Source: Sphingobacterium olei
GTDB lineage: Bacteria > Bacteroidota > Bacteroidia > Sphingobacteriales > Sphingobacteriaceae
Length of the DNA stretch: 64,000 bases
NCBI RefSeq assembly: GCF_005048855.1
Contig: NZ_SUME01000002.1
Location: forward strand, 477,057 to 541,056
Direction of reading: 5' to 3'
In this document: positions 25,749 to 33,862 of the stretch, one piece after another
Layout: each line of letters starts with the position of its first letter
Position numbering within the stretch: the stretch's first letter is position 1
Made by a program: the position numbers and the translations under genes
The notes under the pieces: generated by a model
Told to the model about the DNA's origin: nothing
Seen by the model: the letters and a program-made list of their open reading frames with translations, nothing else
The model's database searches: none

Positions 25749-26894
25749 TTATTCTTCTTCTGCTTTATATGGTTCTTCTTCTGGTAAACTATATCCGTTC
25801 ACTGTTGGCCATATTCCATTTTTAATCTTTCTCTTTTTTAATTTTGCTGGATCCACGACCACATGTTTCATTTTTTCACGTCGCCACGTATAGGCAAAAT
25901 GTAGAAGTCCGTCTTTCGTCTGTATAACAGCAGGATAGGAATACTGACTGATCGGAGAATCCTCCAAGATCAGTACGGCATCCCAGTTTTTACCATCTTT
26001 GGAAATAGAAACATTCAATGGTGTCCGTTTGCCTTTCGGACTTTCCGGTGGAGGTAGCACATGATTGTAAACCAGTACATGGGTACCATTTTTCATTGTT
26101 ACGGCATCTGTTCCCGAATTGTTATTGGGTAAGCTGCTCTTGACCAACGGAGTCCAGGTCTCTCCATTGTCGGTTGACCAGGATTCTACGATTGCCCAAT
26201 TGCGACTTCTTGCCAGGATCTGTAATTTTCCATTTCCATGATCCAAAACACTGGGTTGAATGGCATTTACATCGTCTACACCTCTTGCTATCGGTCCTAC
26301 CTTACGCCAGGTTTTGCCAAAATCAGCACTAATTTCGAAATGAATATTCCATCCGTTTCCTTCGGTACTTGTCGGACTAATTAGGTTACCATTACTTAAC
26401 AAAACAGGTTTATTTTTTATCGGCCCCAAAATGCCGTCCGGTAATTTTTCAGCATCCGACCAGGTTTTCCCTCCGTCTTTGGAACGCTTCAACATGCCCC
26501 ACCATTCCGAAGGTTTGGGGCCTACCTTATAAAAAAGAAGCAAGTCTCCATCAGGAATTTGATAGAATACAGGATTCCATGTGGGCAATCGGCGACCATC
26601 TTGCTGGACACCATCAGCAGCAGATTGCGGTGCTGTCCATTGACCGTTCTCATATCGGCATACATAGATTTCTACGTCCGGATTACGTTCGTGTGTTCCG
26701 CCAAAAAAAGCATAAACCAGTCCCTGAGGAGTTTCGGCCATCGTTGCCGAATGGCATGATGGGAACGGCGCAGATTCATAAACAAATTCGTCTTTTACGA
26801 TCCCTTTTCTCCATTTGTACAGCGCATTTTCCTGCGCTAACGATACCGACAATACGATACAAAAAACTATTGCTGTGGTCAATTTCTTTCTCAT
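25749..26894 (-). CDS. Secreted sialidase-fold (BNR-repeat) glycosidase
   Basis: A 381-residue protein with a signal peptide (cleavage near SLAQ). Four Asp-box repeats are visible: SKDGGKTW (138-145), SADFGKTW (189-196), STDNGETW (240-247) and a degenerate SKDGKNW (298-304), so the fold is a six-bladed sialidase-like propeller. The catalytic arginine triad, Asp and Tyr/Glu of GH33 could not be assigned with certainty, so activity is unproven. GH33 members in other RG-II loci release the 3-deoxy sugars Kdo and Dha. Its position directly in front of the acid-sugar cassette suggests it liberates the substrate of that cassette. It is one base from the rhamnosidase gene upstream. Confidence 0.8.
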   Translation of the reverse strand: MRKKLTTAIVFCIVLSVSLAQENALYKWRKGIVKDEFVYESAPFPSCHSATMAETPQGLVYAFFGGTHERNPDVEIYVCRYENGQWTAPQSAADGVQQDGRRLPTWNPVFYQIPDGDLLLFYKVGPKPSEWWGMLKRSKDGGKTWSDAEKLPDGILGPIKNKPVLLSNGNLISPTSTEGNGWNIHFEISADFGKTWRKVGPIARGVDDVNAIQPSVLDHGNGKLQILARSRNWAIVESWSTDNGETWTPLVKSSLPNNNSGTDAVTMKNGTHVLVYNHVLPPPESPKGKRTPLNVSISKDGKNWDAVLILEDSPISQYSYPAVIQTKDGLLHFAYTWRREKMKHVVVDPAKLKKRKIKNGIWPTVNGYSLPEEEPYKAEEE

Positions 26895-29636
26895 TTACAA
26901 TTTGGTTTTGAATTGATAGTGTCCTGATCCGATTTCCACTGTCACGCTGCCGTTTTGGGATTCCAGGATATTAAATATGCTATTGTCCTGAATCTTCTGT
27001 CCCCCTTCGGTAATAGATTGTAGATCTTTAGCAGGTATATGTAGAATGGCCTTTGCATTCACGGGAATACGAACCTGCCATTCAAAGCTCGATTTCGATT
27101 TCACCCAGTGCGATTCGATCATACCCCGCGAACTGTTATAGGATGCGTTAACAAATGTCAGATCACCAACGATTTCAGGCTTCATTATAATAGACTGAAA
27201 AGCATTCTCGGTAGATTTAATACCAGCAAGATGCTCGTAATACCACACCAACAGATCACCAAGCATCATCACATGATTCTGGGAATTCATCTTGGGATGC
27301 GCTGTATTCCCATTCCATAATTCCCAGATCGTTGTTGCACCGTTTTCGACCATATACCCCCAGGAAGGATAGGTTGTATTGGTTGCCAATTTATAGGCCA
27401 AATCTGCACGTCCCATCTCTGTCAGTGTACGCATCAACCATTGTATACCCACAACACCTGTACTCAGGTGTCCGTTATTTTCGACTTCAATGTTACGGAC
27501 GATCTGTTTCTCGAGTTGGGTCTTGTTTCCTTCTTCAACCAAGCCAAAGTACAGCGCCAGGATATTCTCTGTGAGTTTGTTGTCTCCATAAAAACCTTCA
27601 GTATGATAAAACCGTTTGTTGAAGGCCTTTTTCATGCCATCGGCACTTTTTTCAAAAGAAAGTTTATCGTCATCCTGTCCGACTATTAAACTAAATCTAC
27701 TCATCAGATTCAGCAAATAGTAATAATTGGCGCTAGATATCAGCGCACTAGGATACTTCTTGTCCGCAATCTGTCCACGACCTGCTTCGATCGATACCGG
27801 AGGGAAACACCAATCTCCATAGCTGTCCTTCGTAATGATACCCTCCGTATCCATATAGCGTGTAGCCATGTAGTTTATCCACTTCTTCATAGCAGGATAA
27901 TGCTGCTCTAGCACACGAATATCGCCCGTTTGCCGGTACAACATATCCGCAATCATCAGGTAAGTGCCCGGCCAGGTGATGTTGTCACTGTAATACCGCC
28001 AAAAAGCCGGAGCAACATCTGGTATGGCACCATCTTCCTTTTGAGACAAACGGATATCTTCCAGCCATTTGATATAAAAGTTTGTGTTATCAAATAGAAA
28101 AGTCTCTCCATAGGCTGTCACAGGGCGATCTCCCAGCCAAGGCTGACGTTCATTTCGCTGTGGACAATCGACGGGCATACCTTTATAGTTAGATGCTATA
28201 CCCCACCACGCATTTTGATGAATTTGATTTAATAAGATATTGGAAGATGTAAATGTGCCCACTGTTTCCATAGCATCATAAACAAAACGACCTACAAAAT
28301 CGGTCTTGGTCGGTGTACCGGGATATCCACTTACCTCCACATAACGGAATCCGTGGTACGTAAAACGGGGTTCCCATTCTTCTACCTCACCTCCACGCAA
28401 TGTATAGTGATCTGTGGATTTGGCATCACGCAGATTCGTCACAAAAAGCTCGCCATTGTTCTCCAACGATTCTGCAAAACGAAGCGTTACCCTAGTGCCG
28501 CTCTCCCCTTTTACTTTCATCTTCACCCAGCCCGAAAAATTTTGGCCGAAGTCAAGGATAAATCGACCATTTCCTTTAGGGGTCACCGTCACGGGGACGA
28601 TATCCTGCATTACCTTCATGTGTCCATTCAGCTGTGCTTCGTAGGTACCCCCCGGTTCCTGAACATATTCAGATGGCAACCATTCATGTTCATCGAATCC
28701 CACATTTGCCCATCCGGACAATTCTTTACGGGCATCATAATCTTCTCCATCATATTCATTGTTTGCGGTGATGGGGCCGTTTGCTGTACCTTTCCATGAA
28801 TCATCGGTTTTGATGGTTTCTGTAGAGCCATCCGTGTAGGTAATCATCAATTGAAACTGTAACTTCGGAAACCCAAAGGTTTTGACTTTATATGGCTTGG
28901 CTTGTCGCATGGCATAAAAGCGTCCGTTTCCTAAAACTACACCCAGCGCGTGATCACCTTCGGTCAACCTATCTGTTACATCAAACACGTTGTACTTAAT
29001 ATTTTGCGTATAATCCGTCGGTGAAGGTGCTAATACCTGATCCCCCACCTTCTGACCATCTATATACAGTTCATACAGCCCCATGCCCATGATGTAGGCT
29101 ATGGCTTTGTGAACTTTTTTTTCCGTCTTGAATTCTTTCCGAAGATAACGCGCCGATAACCGGCCTTCCTCCACATTGTCGGTTGGGAAATAACGGTCGA
29201 ACCCTATCCAACGTCCCGTCCAGTCTTTATAGTGCAACAATCCCATGGTCCACTGTGCTACATTTGACCATTCCGACTCCCCTTTATTTGTATAGACCTT
29301 GACCTTCCAGAAGCATTCATTCCTAGATTTCAACGGCTTACCGTGATAGATCACCTGTATAGAATTAGCAGAAGTTATTTTCTCTGAATCCCACAGGTCG
29401 CCAATATCCTGTGCTAGTTTTTCGGGAGAGGAGGCTACAAGGACATGGTAAGCAAGCTGCACCACATTTCTTTCGTCCGTAGCAATCTTCCAGCTCAGGT
29501 GAGGTTGCAACACATCCATACTGATTGGATTTTCCAACAATTCGCAACGTAGAGCATCTACTCTGGTTTGTGCAAAAGTGGTTAAGCTTAAACACAGCAG
29601 GAAAATCAAACCTATACTCTTCGTCATCTCTTTCAT
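26895..29636 (-). CDS. GH78 alpha-L-rhamnosidase, second member
   Basis: A 913-residue exported enzyme read from ATG 29636, four bases after the stop of the preceding GH2 gene; the in-frame ATG at 29660 would overlap that gene and delay the signal peptide. Domains follow GH78 order: FN3-like N-domain, two beta-sandwiches, (alpha/alpha)6 barrel from about 465 and a C-terminal sandwich. The motif VDCPQRNERQPWLGD gives general acid Glu496. It releases terminal alpha-L-rhamnose. It differs in the acid motif from the GH78 at 13417 (NER against REK), so the two are probably not redundant. Confidence 0.95.
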   Translation of the reverse strand: MKEMTKSIGLIFLLCLSLTTFAQTRVDALRCELLENPISMDVLQPHLSWKIATDERNVVQLAYHVLVASSPEKLAQDIGDLWDSEKITSANSIQVIYHGKPLKSRNECFWKVKVYTNKGESEWSNVAQWTMGLLHYKDWTGRWIGFDRYFPTDNVEEGRLSARYLRKEFKTEKKVHKAIAYIMGMGLYELYIDGQKVGDQVLAPSPTDYTQNIKYNVFDVTDRLTEGDHALGVVLGNGRFYAMRQAKPYKVKTFGFPKLQFQLMITYTDGSTETIKTDDSWKGTANGPITANNEYDGEDYDARKELSGWANVGFDEHEWLPSEYVQEPGGTYEAQLNGHMKVMQDIVPVTVTPKGNGRFILDFGQNFSGWVKMKVKGESGTRVTLRFAESLENNGELFVTNLRDAKSTDHYTLRGGEVEEWEPRFTYHGFRYVEVSGYPGTPTKTDFVGRFVYDAMETVGTFTSSNILLNQIHQNAWWGIASNYKGMPVDCPQRNERQPWLGDRPVTAYGETFLFDNTNFYIKWLEDIRLSQKEDGAIPDVAPAFWRYYSDNITWPGTYLMIADMLYRQTGDIRVLEQHYPAMKKWINYMATRYMDTEGIITKDSYGDWCFPPVSIEAGRGQIADKKYPSALISSANYYYLLNLMSRFSLIVGQDDDKLSFEKSADGMKKAFNKRFYHTEGFYGDNKLTENILALYFGLVEEGNKTQLEKQIVRNIEVENNGHLSTGVVGIQWLMRTLTEMGRADLAYKLATNTTYPSWGYMVENGATTIWELWNGNTAHPKMNSQNHVMMLGDLLVWYYEHLAGIKSTENAFQSIIMKPEIVGDLTFVNASYNSSRGMIESHWVKSKSSFEWQVRIPVNAKAILHIPAKDLQSITEGGQKIQDNSIFNILESQNGSVTVEIGSGHYQFKTKL

Positions 29637-29640
29637 TTTA

Positions 29641-32418
29641 CTACTCTCCCGAAAAATCAAAATACAATATCATATGTAGTGCTCTTATCGGCTCTTTCTC
29701 AAAATCGTAATACACATGCTTCATTCCCATAGGACCTGTTGTTTCCGGCTTTTGGGTTTTAGTTCCAATAGCGGATATCCCATTCATGAACGAAATATCT
29801 CCATTCGGAAAAGTAGGTTCCATATTCTTCCAGTCCGTATCTTTCTGCTCTTTTGGCGTAAACAAGCGTAAGAACACATCCTCCCTATCCGTAAATACTT
29901 TAAAAGACTGCTCCTTTGTAATGAATTCTGTCCAGTACATATTGCTATGGTATCCTTTGAATTCCGGATACTGAAACGGGACTTCACCCGTAGCTACATC
30001 GTTATAATCTTTTTTCCATACTCCAAATTGGTTCCCTTTCATGCGATTTTTCCACACCCGATACGGTCCCATTCCCAAATATTCTACCCCTTTAATTTGA
30101 TCTTCGGGAAACGAAAAGTTTACACCGACAAACCTCGTGAAGTAAGCCTCTGGAAAATACTGCACATGCATTTTTAATTGACCCGAAGCCGAAATCTCCC
30201 AACGCAGCGTGTTATAACTCTCCTTCTTATCAAATGTCGAGGCAATAATTACTTTATCACTTTCTTCGGTAATTGTAAATCCTTTAAAATTATTCACAGC
30301 TTCTTGCAGCACAGGACCATTCGAAAATGGTATACGGCCCTTTGCATTGTCGACCTGTTCCAATAGTCCCGTCGTCTTATTGATGCGATATGTTATCCCG
30401 TTGGCTTTAATCACGTGACTATTCGCCTCTTCAGACACCTGAATGGTACCATTCCCGACTGTAATTAGTTGTTCTGCCGTCGTAGCTGGTCGTATGATCG
30501 GAAAGCTCCAGGTATAAATTTCGAGTCCATTTACATCTTTAGCCGTAATGTACAGCGCGTCGTAGCTACGCCAGTCCGTTGGAAAATTCACTTTCAATAT
30601 ACCTCTATCATACGGCTTGATATCTGGTGAAACAACAGTACCCGTTTGACTGTTTTTGTCTTCACCAAACCTTCCTAATTTCCGTAATTCATACGAAAAT
30701 GTGCATTGATTTATATTAGTAAAAGAATACCTGTTCTCTATGTGGAAAGCACCATCGAAGTCTTTTGTCATTTCTCTTTTTTCAAAGAATATCGGGCTCC
30801 AAACCTCTTTTATCGTAAAGAAACTGCCTTCTTTTTCATAATACGGACCTACAATGCCATCTGCACCGTGGTTACCATCCGTATCAATACTGTCCTGCTT
30901 ATCTGTCCGAACTACCCCCTGATCCTGAAAGTCCCATAGGAAACCGCCGGCAGATAGCGGATTTGCCCACATCGCCTTCCAATAGTCTTCTATCCCCGCG
31001 CCGTGACCACCATCAAACATGCCATGCAAAAATTCTGTTGGCATGACGATGTTGTGTCCGTGATCATAGGTTCCTATGCCATAATTATATTCGCGGTAGT
31101 GGGTTGTTTCGAATCCACCATATACTGCCCAGGGATAAATTAACGGGCGCTTTTGCAGATCTTCTTCAAAGAAGATCGTGTCCAGTTCGGGATTATGTCC
31201 GCCCTCGTTTCCATTTGCCCAAAAGATAATCGACGGGTTATTTTCAGAAACCACCATCATTTCACGCAATAATTTTGATCCCACTTGCGTATCGTAATGT
31301 CCATGCCAACCTGCCAATTCATTCATCACATATAACCCCAACGAGTCGCATGCTTCCAAAAAATGATTATCTGGCGGATAATGCGCCATACGTACCGCAT
31401 TCATGTTCATTTCTTTCATGAGTTTGACATCGTGAACGCTAATCTCTTTACTTGTTGTTCTGCCGGATTCCGGATGAAAAGAATGACGGTTAACACCCTT
31501 AAACTTTATTTTTACCCCATTGATAAAGACCCCATCGCGTTCCCTGACCTCAACAGTACGAAATCCCAACTTTTGTTCGATTTGGTGCAGTGTTTTCCCT
31601 TTTCGTAATAATGTGAATTGAGCCCGATATAAATTGGGAAATTCCGATGACCACAATCTTGGATTAGAAAACGTAGCGTCCAACCAGGCCTCCGTTCCAT
31701 TCAACTGCTGTTCAATAGCCGATCCGTAAGCATTTCCCTGGTCATCATAGAGTTGCATACGAACCCTATCCGCAGTACCTTCCGTCCGAATTTTTGCACG
31801 AAAGCTCCCGTCTGCCTTTGCGTCCAACGACACACGGGCGATATGATCTTTTGGAATAGCCTCAAGATACACGGGACGAAAGATTCCGCCGAAAATCCAA
31901 TAGTCAGCTTCCCGCTCTGCAGCATTTACCGATTTATTGGCAGAATGCTTAGCGACATTAACCTCCAAGATATTCGTTTTTCCATACTGCACTAGGTCGG
32001 AGATATCATACCTGAAAACGTAAAAAGAACCTTGATGAATTTCGCCAGCTAATTTTCCATTGATCTTGACTTCCGTATCGGTCATTGATCCTTCAAAAAC
32101 GATATTGACCTTCTTGCCTTTCCAAGACTTATCCAGCACAAAAGTGTGCTTATAGCGGCCCGATTCCTTACCCTTATTTTCTTCCTTATTGAATCCGTAG
32201 TTGTACTTACCGAATCCTTGCATCTCCCAATTAGATGGCACAGGGATCTTTGTCCACGAACCCGCTTGACGGCCTTCGGTCACGTAAAAATCCCATAAAG
32301 TAGTATTATCTTTACCTCTTCCGGATAAATATTGTGTTTCGGTCTTCTGGGCGAGGATGTCTCCCCCAATACACATGGACAACAGTAAAGATAATGCTAT
32401 TTTTAGGCCAAATTTCAT
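29641..32418 (-). CDS. GH2 family beta-galactosidase-like enzyme
   Basis: A 925-residue secreted protein close in layout to LacZ-type beta-galactosidases: jelly roll (about 30-190), Ig-like domain (195-290), TIM barrel (295-590), and C-terminal domains including a small-chain-like beta-sandwich that begins near 650. Glu405 in NGNEGGHNP is the acid/base and Glu462 in MPTEFLHG the nucleophile; RHSFHPESGR is the conserved loop after the first barrel strand. Likely substrates are beta-galactosyl, beta-glucuronosyl or beta-arabinosyl side chains. The gene is 10 bases from the acetylesterase gene upstream. Confidence 0.93.
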   Translation of the reverse strand: MKFGLKIALSLLLSMCIGGDILAQKTETQYLSGRGKDNTTLWDFYVTEGRQAGSWTKIPVPSNWEMQGFGKYNYGFNKEENKGKESGRYKHTFVLDKSWKGKKVNIVFEGSMTDTEVKINGKLAGEIHQGSFYVFRYDISDLVQYGKTNILEVNVAKHSANKSVNAAEREADYWIFGGIFRPVYLEAIPKDHIARVSLDAKADGSFRAKIRTEGTADRVRMQLYDDQGNAYGSAIEQQLNGTEAWLDATFSNPRLWSSEFPNLYRAQFTLLRKGKTLHQIEQKLGFRTVEVRERDGVFINGVKIKFKGVNRHSFHPESGRTTSKEISVHDVKLMKEMNMNAVRMAHYPPDNHFLEACDSLGLYVMNELAGWHGHYDTQVGSKLLREMMVVSENNPSIIFWANGNEGGHNPELDTIFFEEDLQKRPLIYPWAVYGGFETTHYREYNYGIGTYDHGHNIVMPTEFLHGMFDGGHGAGIEDYWKAMWANPLSAGGFLWDFQDQGVVRTDKQDSIDTDGNHGADGIVGPYYEKEGSFFTIKEVWSPIFFEKREMTKDFDGAFHIENRYSFTNINQCTFSYELRKLGRFGEDKNSQTGTVVSPDIKPYDRGILKVNFPTDWRSYDALYITAKDVNGLEIYTWSFPIIRPATTAEQLITVGNGTIQVSEEANSHVIKANGITYRINKTTGLLEQVDNAKGRIPFSNGPVLQEAVNNFKGFTITEESDKVIIASTFDKKESYNTLRWEISASGQLKMHVQYFPEAYFTRFVGVNFSFPEDQIKGVEYLGMGPYRVWKNRMKGNQFGVWKKDYNDVATGEVPFQYPEFKGYHSNMYWTEFITKEQSFKVFTDREDVFLRLFTPKEQKDTDWKNMEPTFPNGDISFMNGISAIGTKTQKPETTGPMGMKHVYYDFEKEPIRALHMILYFDFSGE

Positions 32419-32428
32419 CGTATATAAG

Positions 32429-33862
32429 CTATTTCAGTTTTAAATTTTTATTGGGATTGTTTGTTCTAAAGGGTGCCGCCGGCAATCCGGTGCCGTTCAC
32501 GAGATTAGGCTGTGCTGCCTCATCCCACGCGAAACGCACCTGCTGAATCTGCGGCACGTTAGCGCTTTCCAATACAATCGTTGCGTTCCGAATAACCGCA
32601 TCGGCAGGATAATACTTATCATCTATCCCCGCTACTTCAAATCCAGTTAATGGCTTTCCATCTACTGCCTGTAAGCCATCGCCAGCACCGCTAAAATGAA
32701 CCAAAGCTTTCTTGCCTTGGTATGTCACCTTCCGGAATTCAGGGCCGTCTGCGGGTATGTCTTTTTTGTAGGCGTACTTTAATGCTTTCAGCGCATGCCG
32801 ACGTCCTATTTCCCATTTATAGTTGGGATGTATATCGTGTACATTATCGGCCAGATCAGTCGTAATGATACGGGCGGTATAAGGAATCTGTAAAATCAGG
32901 TCCTGTGCCTCCCGAAATTCAGGGAGTACTGTTCTTGCCATCCTAACCTCTCCCTTCTCGTCTAACGAATAGTGAAATGGTGCAAGTTGCGTAAAATAGA
33001 ACGGCATTTTCGGATTATGCCACGCATCTCTCCATTCCGTAATCAACGCGTTCAGCTTATAGGCATACTCCACCGTCTCTTTCAAAAAAACATTCGTTTC
33101 TCCCTGATACCACACAAAGCCCTTAATCGTGTAAGGTGCGAGCGGTTCGATCATGGAATGGTAAAATTTACCCGGGTCTCCGTCCACTTTTTTATCTTTA
33201 AAATAAGGAGAAGCCTGCAGCGCCGATTCCGACAGCCAAGGTTCAATGCGGCTACCGCTCACCGCCGAAGAGATAATCCCGACCGGTACTCCGAGTTCTT
33301 CCTGAAGTTTTTTACCAAAGAAATAAGCGGGTGCGGAAAATTGACGTAAAGCCGAATCCTGCGCTACACTCCATCCCTCATAGCGGCCATCTGGTTTCGC
33401 TAGGAACTTTCTGCGAACTAAAAAAATCCTTATCTGTGCATTGTTAGCTTCCGCGACAGCATGTTGAGGAAACTCCCCTTTCAACGGCGCTTTTTCCTTG
33501 GCGATCTTACGCATGGGATACTCCATATTGGATTGTCCAGAACACAGCCAAACTTCCCCCACCAACACATCGTTCAATCGAATTTCATTTTTTCCACGAA
33601 TCCTCAGCGTCTGTCCTACAGAGTTTGCCTTCATGGCTTTCAGCTCTATTTTCCAGTAACCATCCGCGTTTGCACGAGTAGATTTGCGTTGCCCATCGAA
33701 TTCCACCACGACATCTTCACCTACGTCTGCGGAACCAAAAACCGAAACGGGTTGATCCCGTTGCAACACCATATGATGCGCAAACACATTTGGCAATACA
33801 ATATCAGCTTTCGCTGATACGCAAAAAATAGCCAAATATAGGAATATGACGACTCGTCTCAT
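32429..33862 (-). CDS. SGNH-type sialate O-acetylesterase family protein
   Basis: A 477-residue secreted protein. After the signal peptide comes a small beta-sandwich (about 20-100) typical of this family, then the SGNH hydrolase with Ser111 in CSGQSNMEYP, the oxyanion block WYQGETN, and the Asp/His pair in DLADNVHDIHP. Members remove O-acetyl groups from sialic acids, xylan or pectin sugars. RG-II and homogalacturonan carry acetyl esters, so a deacetylase fits the locus. The start codon abuts the stop of the propeller gene at 33863 with no spacer. Confidence 0.9.
   Translation of the reverse strand: MRRVVIFLYLAIFCVSAKADIVLPNVFAHHMVLQRDQPVSVFGSADVGEDVVVEFDGQRKSTRANADGYWKIELKAMKANSVGQTLRIRGKNEIRLNDVLVGEVWLCSGQSNMEYPMRKIAKEKAPLKGEFPQHAVAEANNAQIRIFLVRRKFLAKPDGRYEGWSVAQDSALRQFSAPAYFFGKKLQEELGVPVGIISSAVSGSRIEPWLSESALQASPYFKDKKVDGDPGKFYHSMIEPLAPYTIKGFVWYQGETNVFLKETVEYAYKLNALITEWRDAWHNPKMPFYFTQLAPFHYSLDEKGEVRMARTVLPEFREAQDLILQIPYTARIITTDLADNVHDIHPNYKWEIGRRHALKALKYAYKKDIPADGPEFRKVTYQGKKALVHFSGAGDGLQAVDGKPLTGFEVAGIDDKYYPADAVIRNATIVLESANVPQIQQVRFAWDEAAQPNLVNGTGLPAAPFRTNNPNKNLKLK

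Noticed and set aside
21517..26894. Alternative reading: L-rhamnonate route giving pyruvate and lactaldehyde, with the iron dehydrogenase reducing lactaldehyde
   Set aside because: It would explain aldolase and dehydrogenase and fits the two rhamnosidases, but leaves the kinase/PdxA2 pair without a substrate and lacks rhamnonate dehydratase. Kept as second choice.
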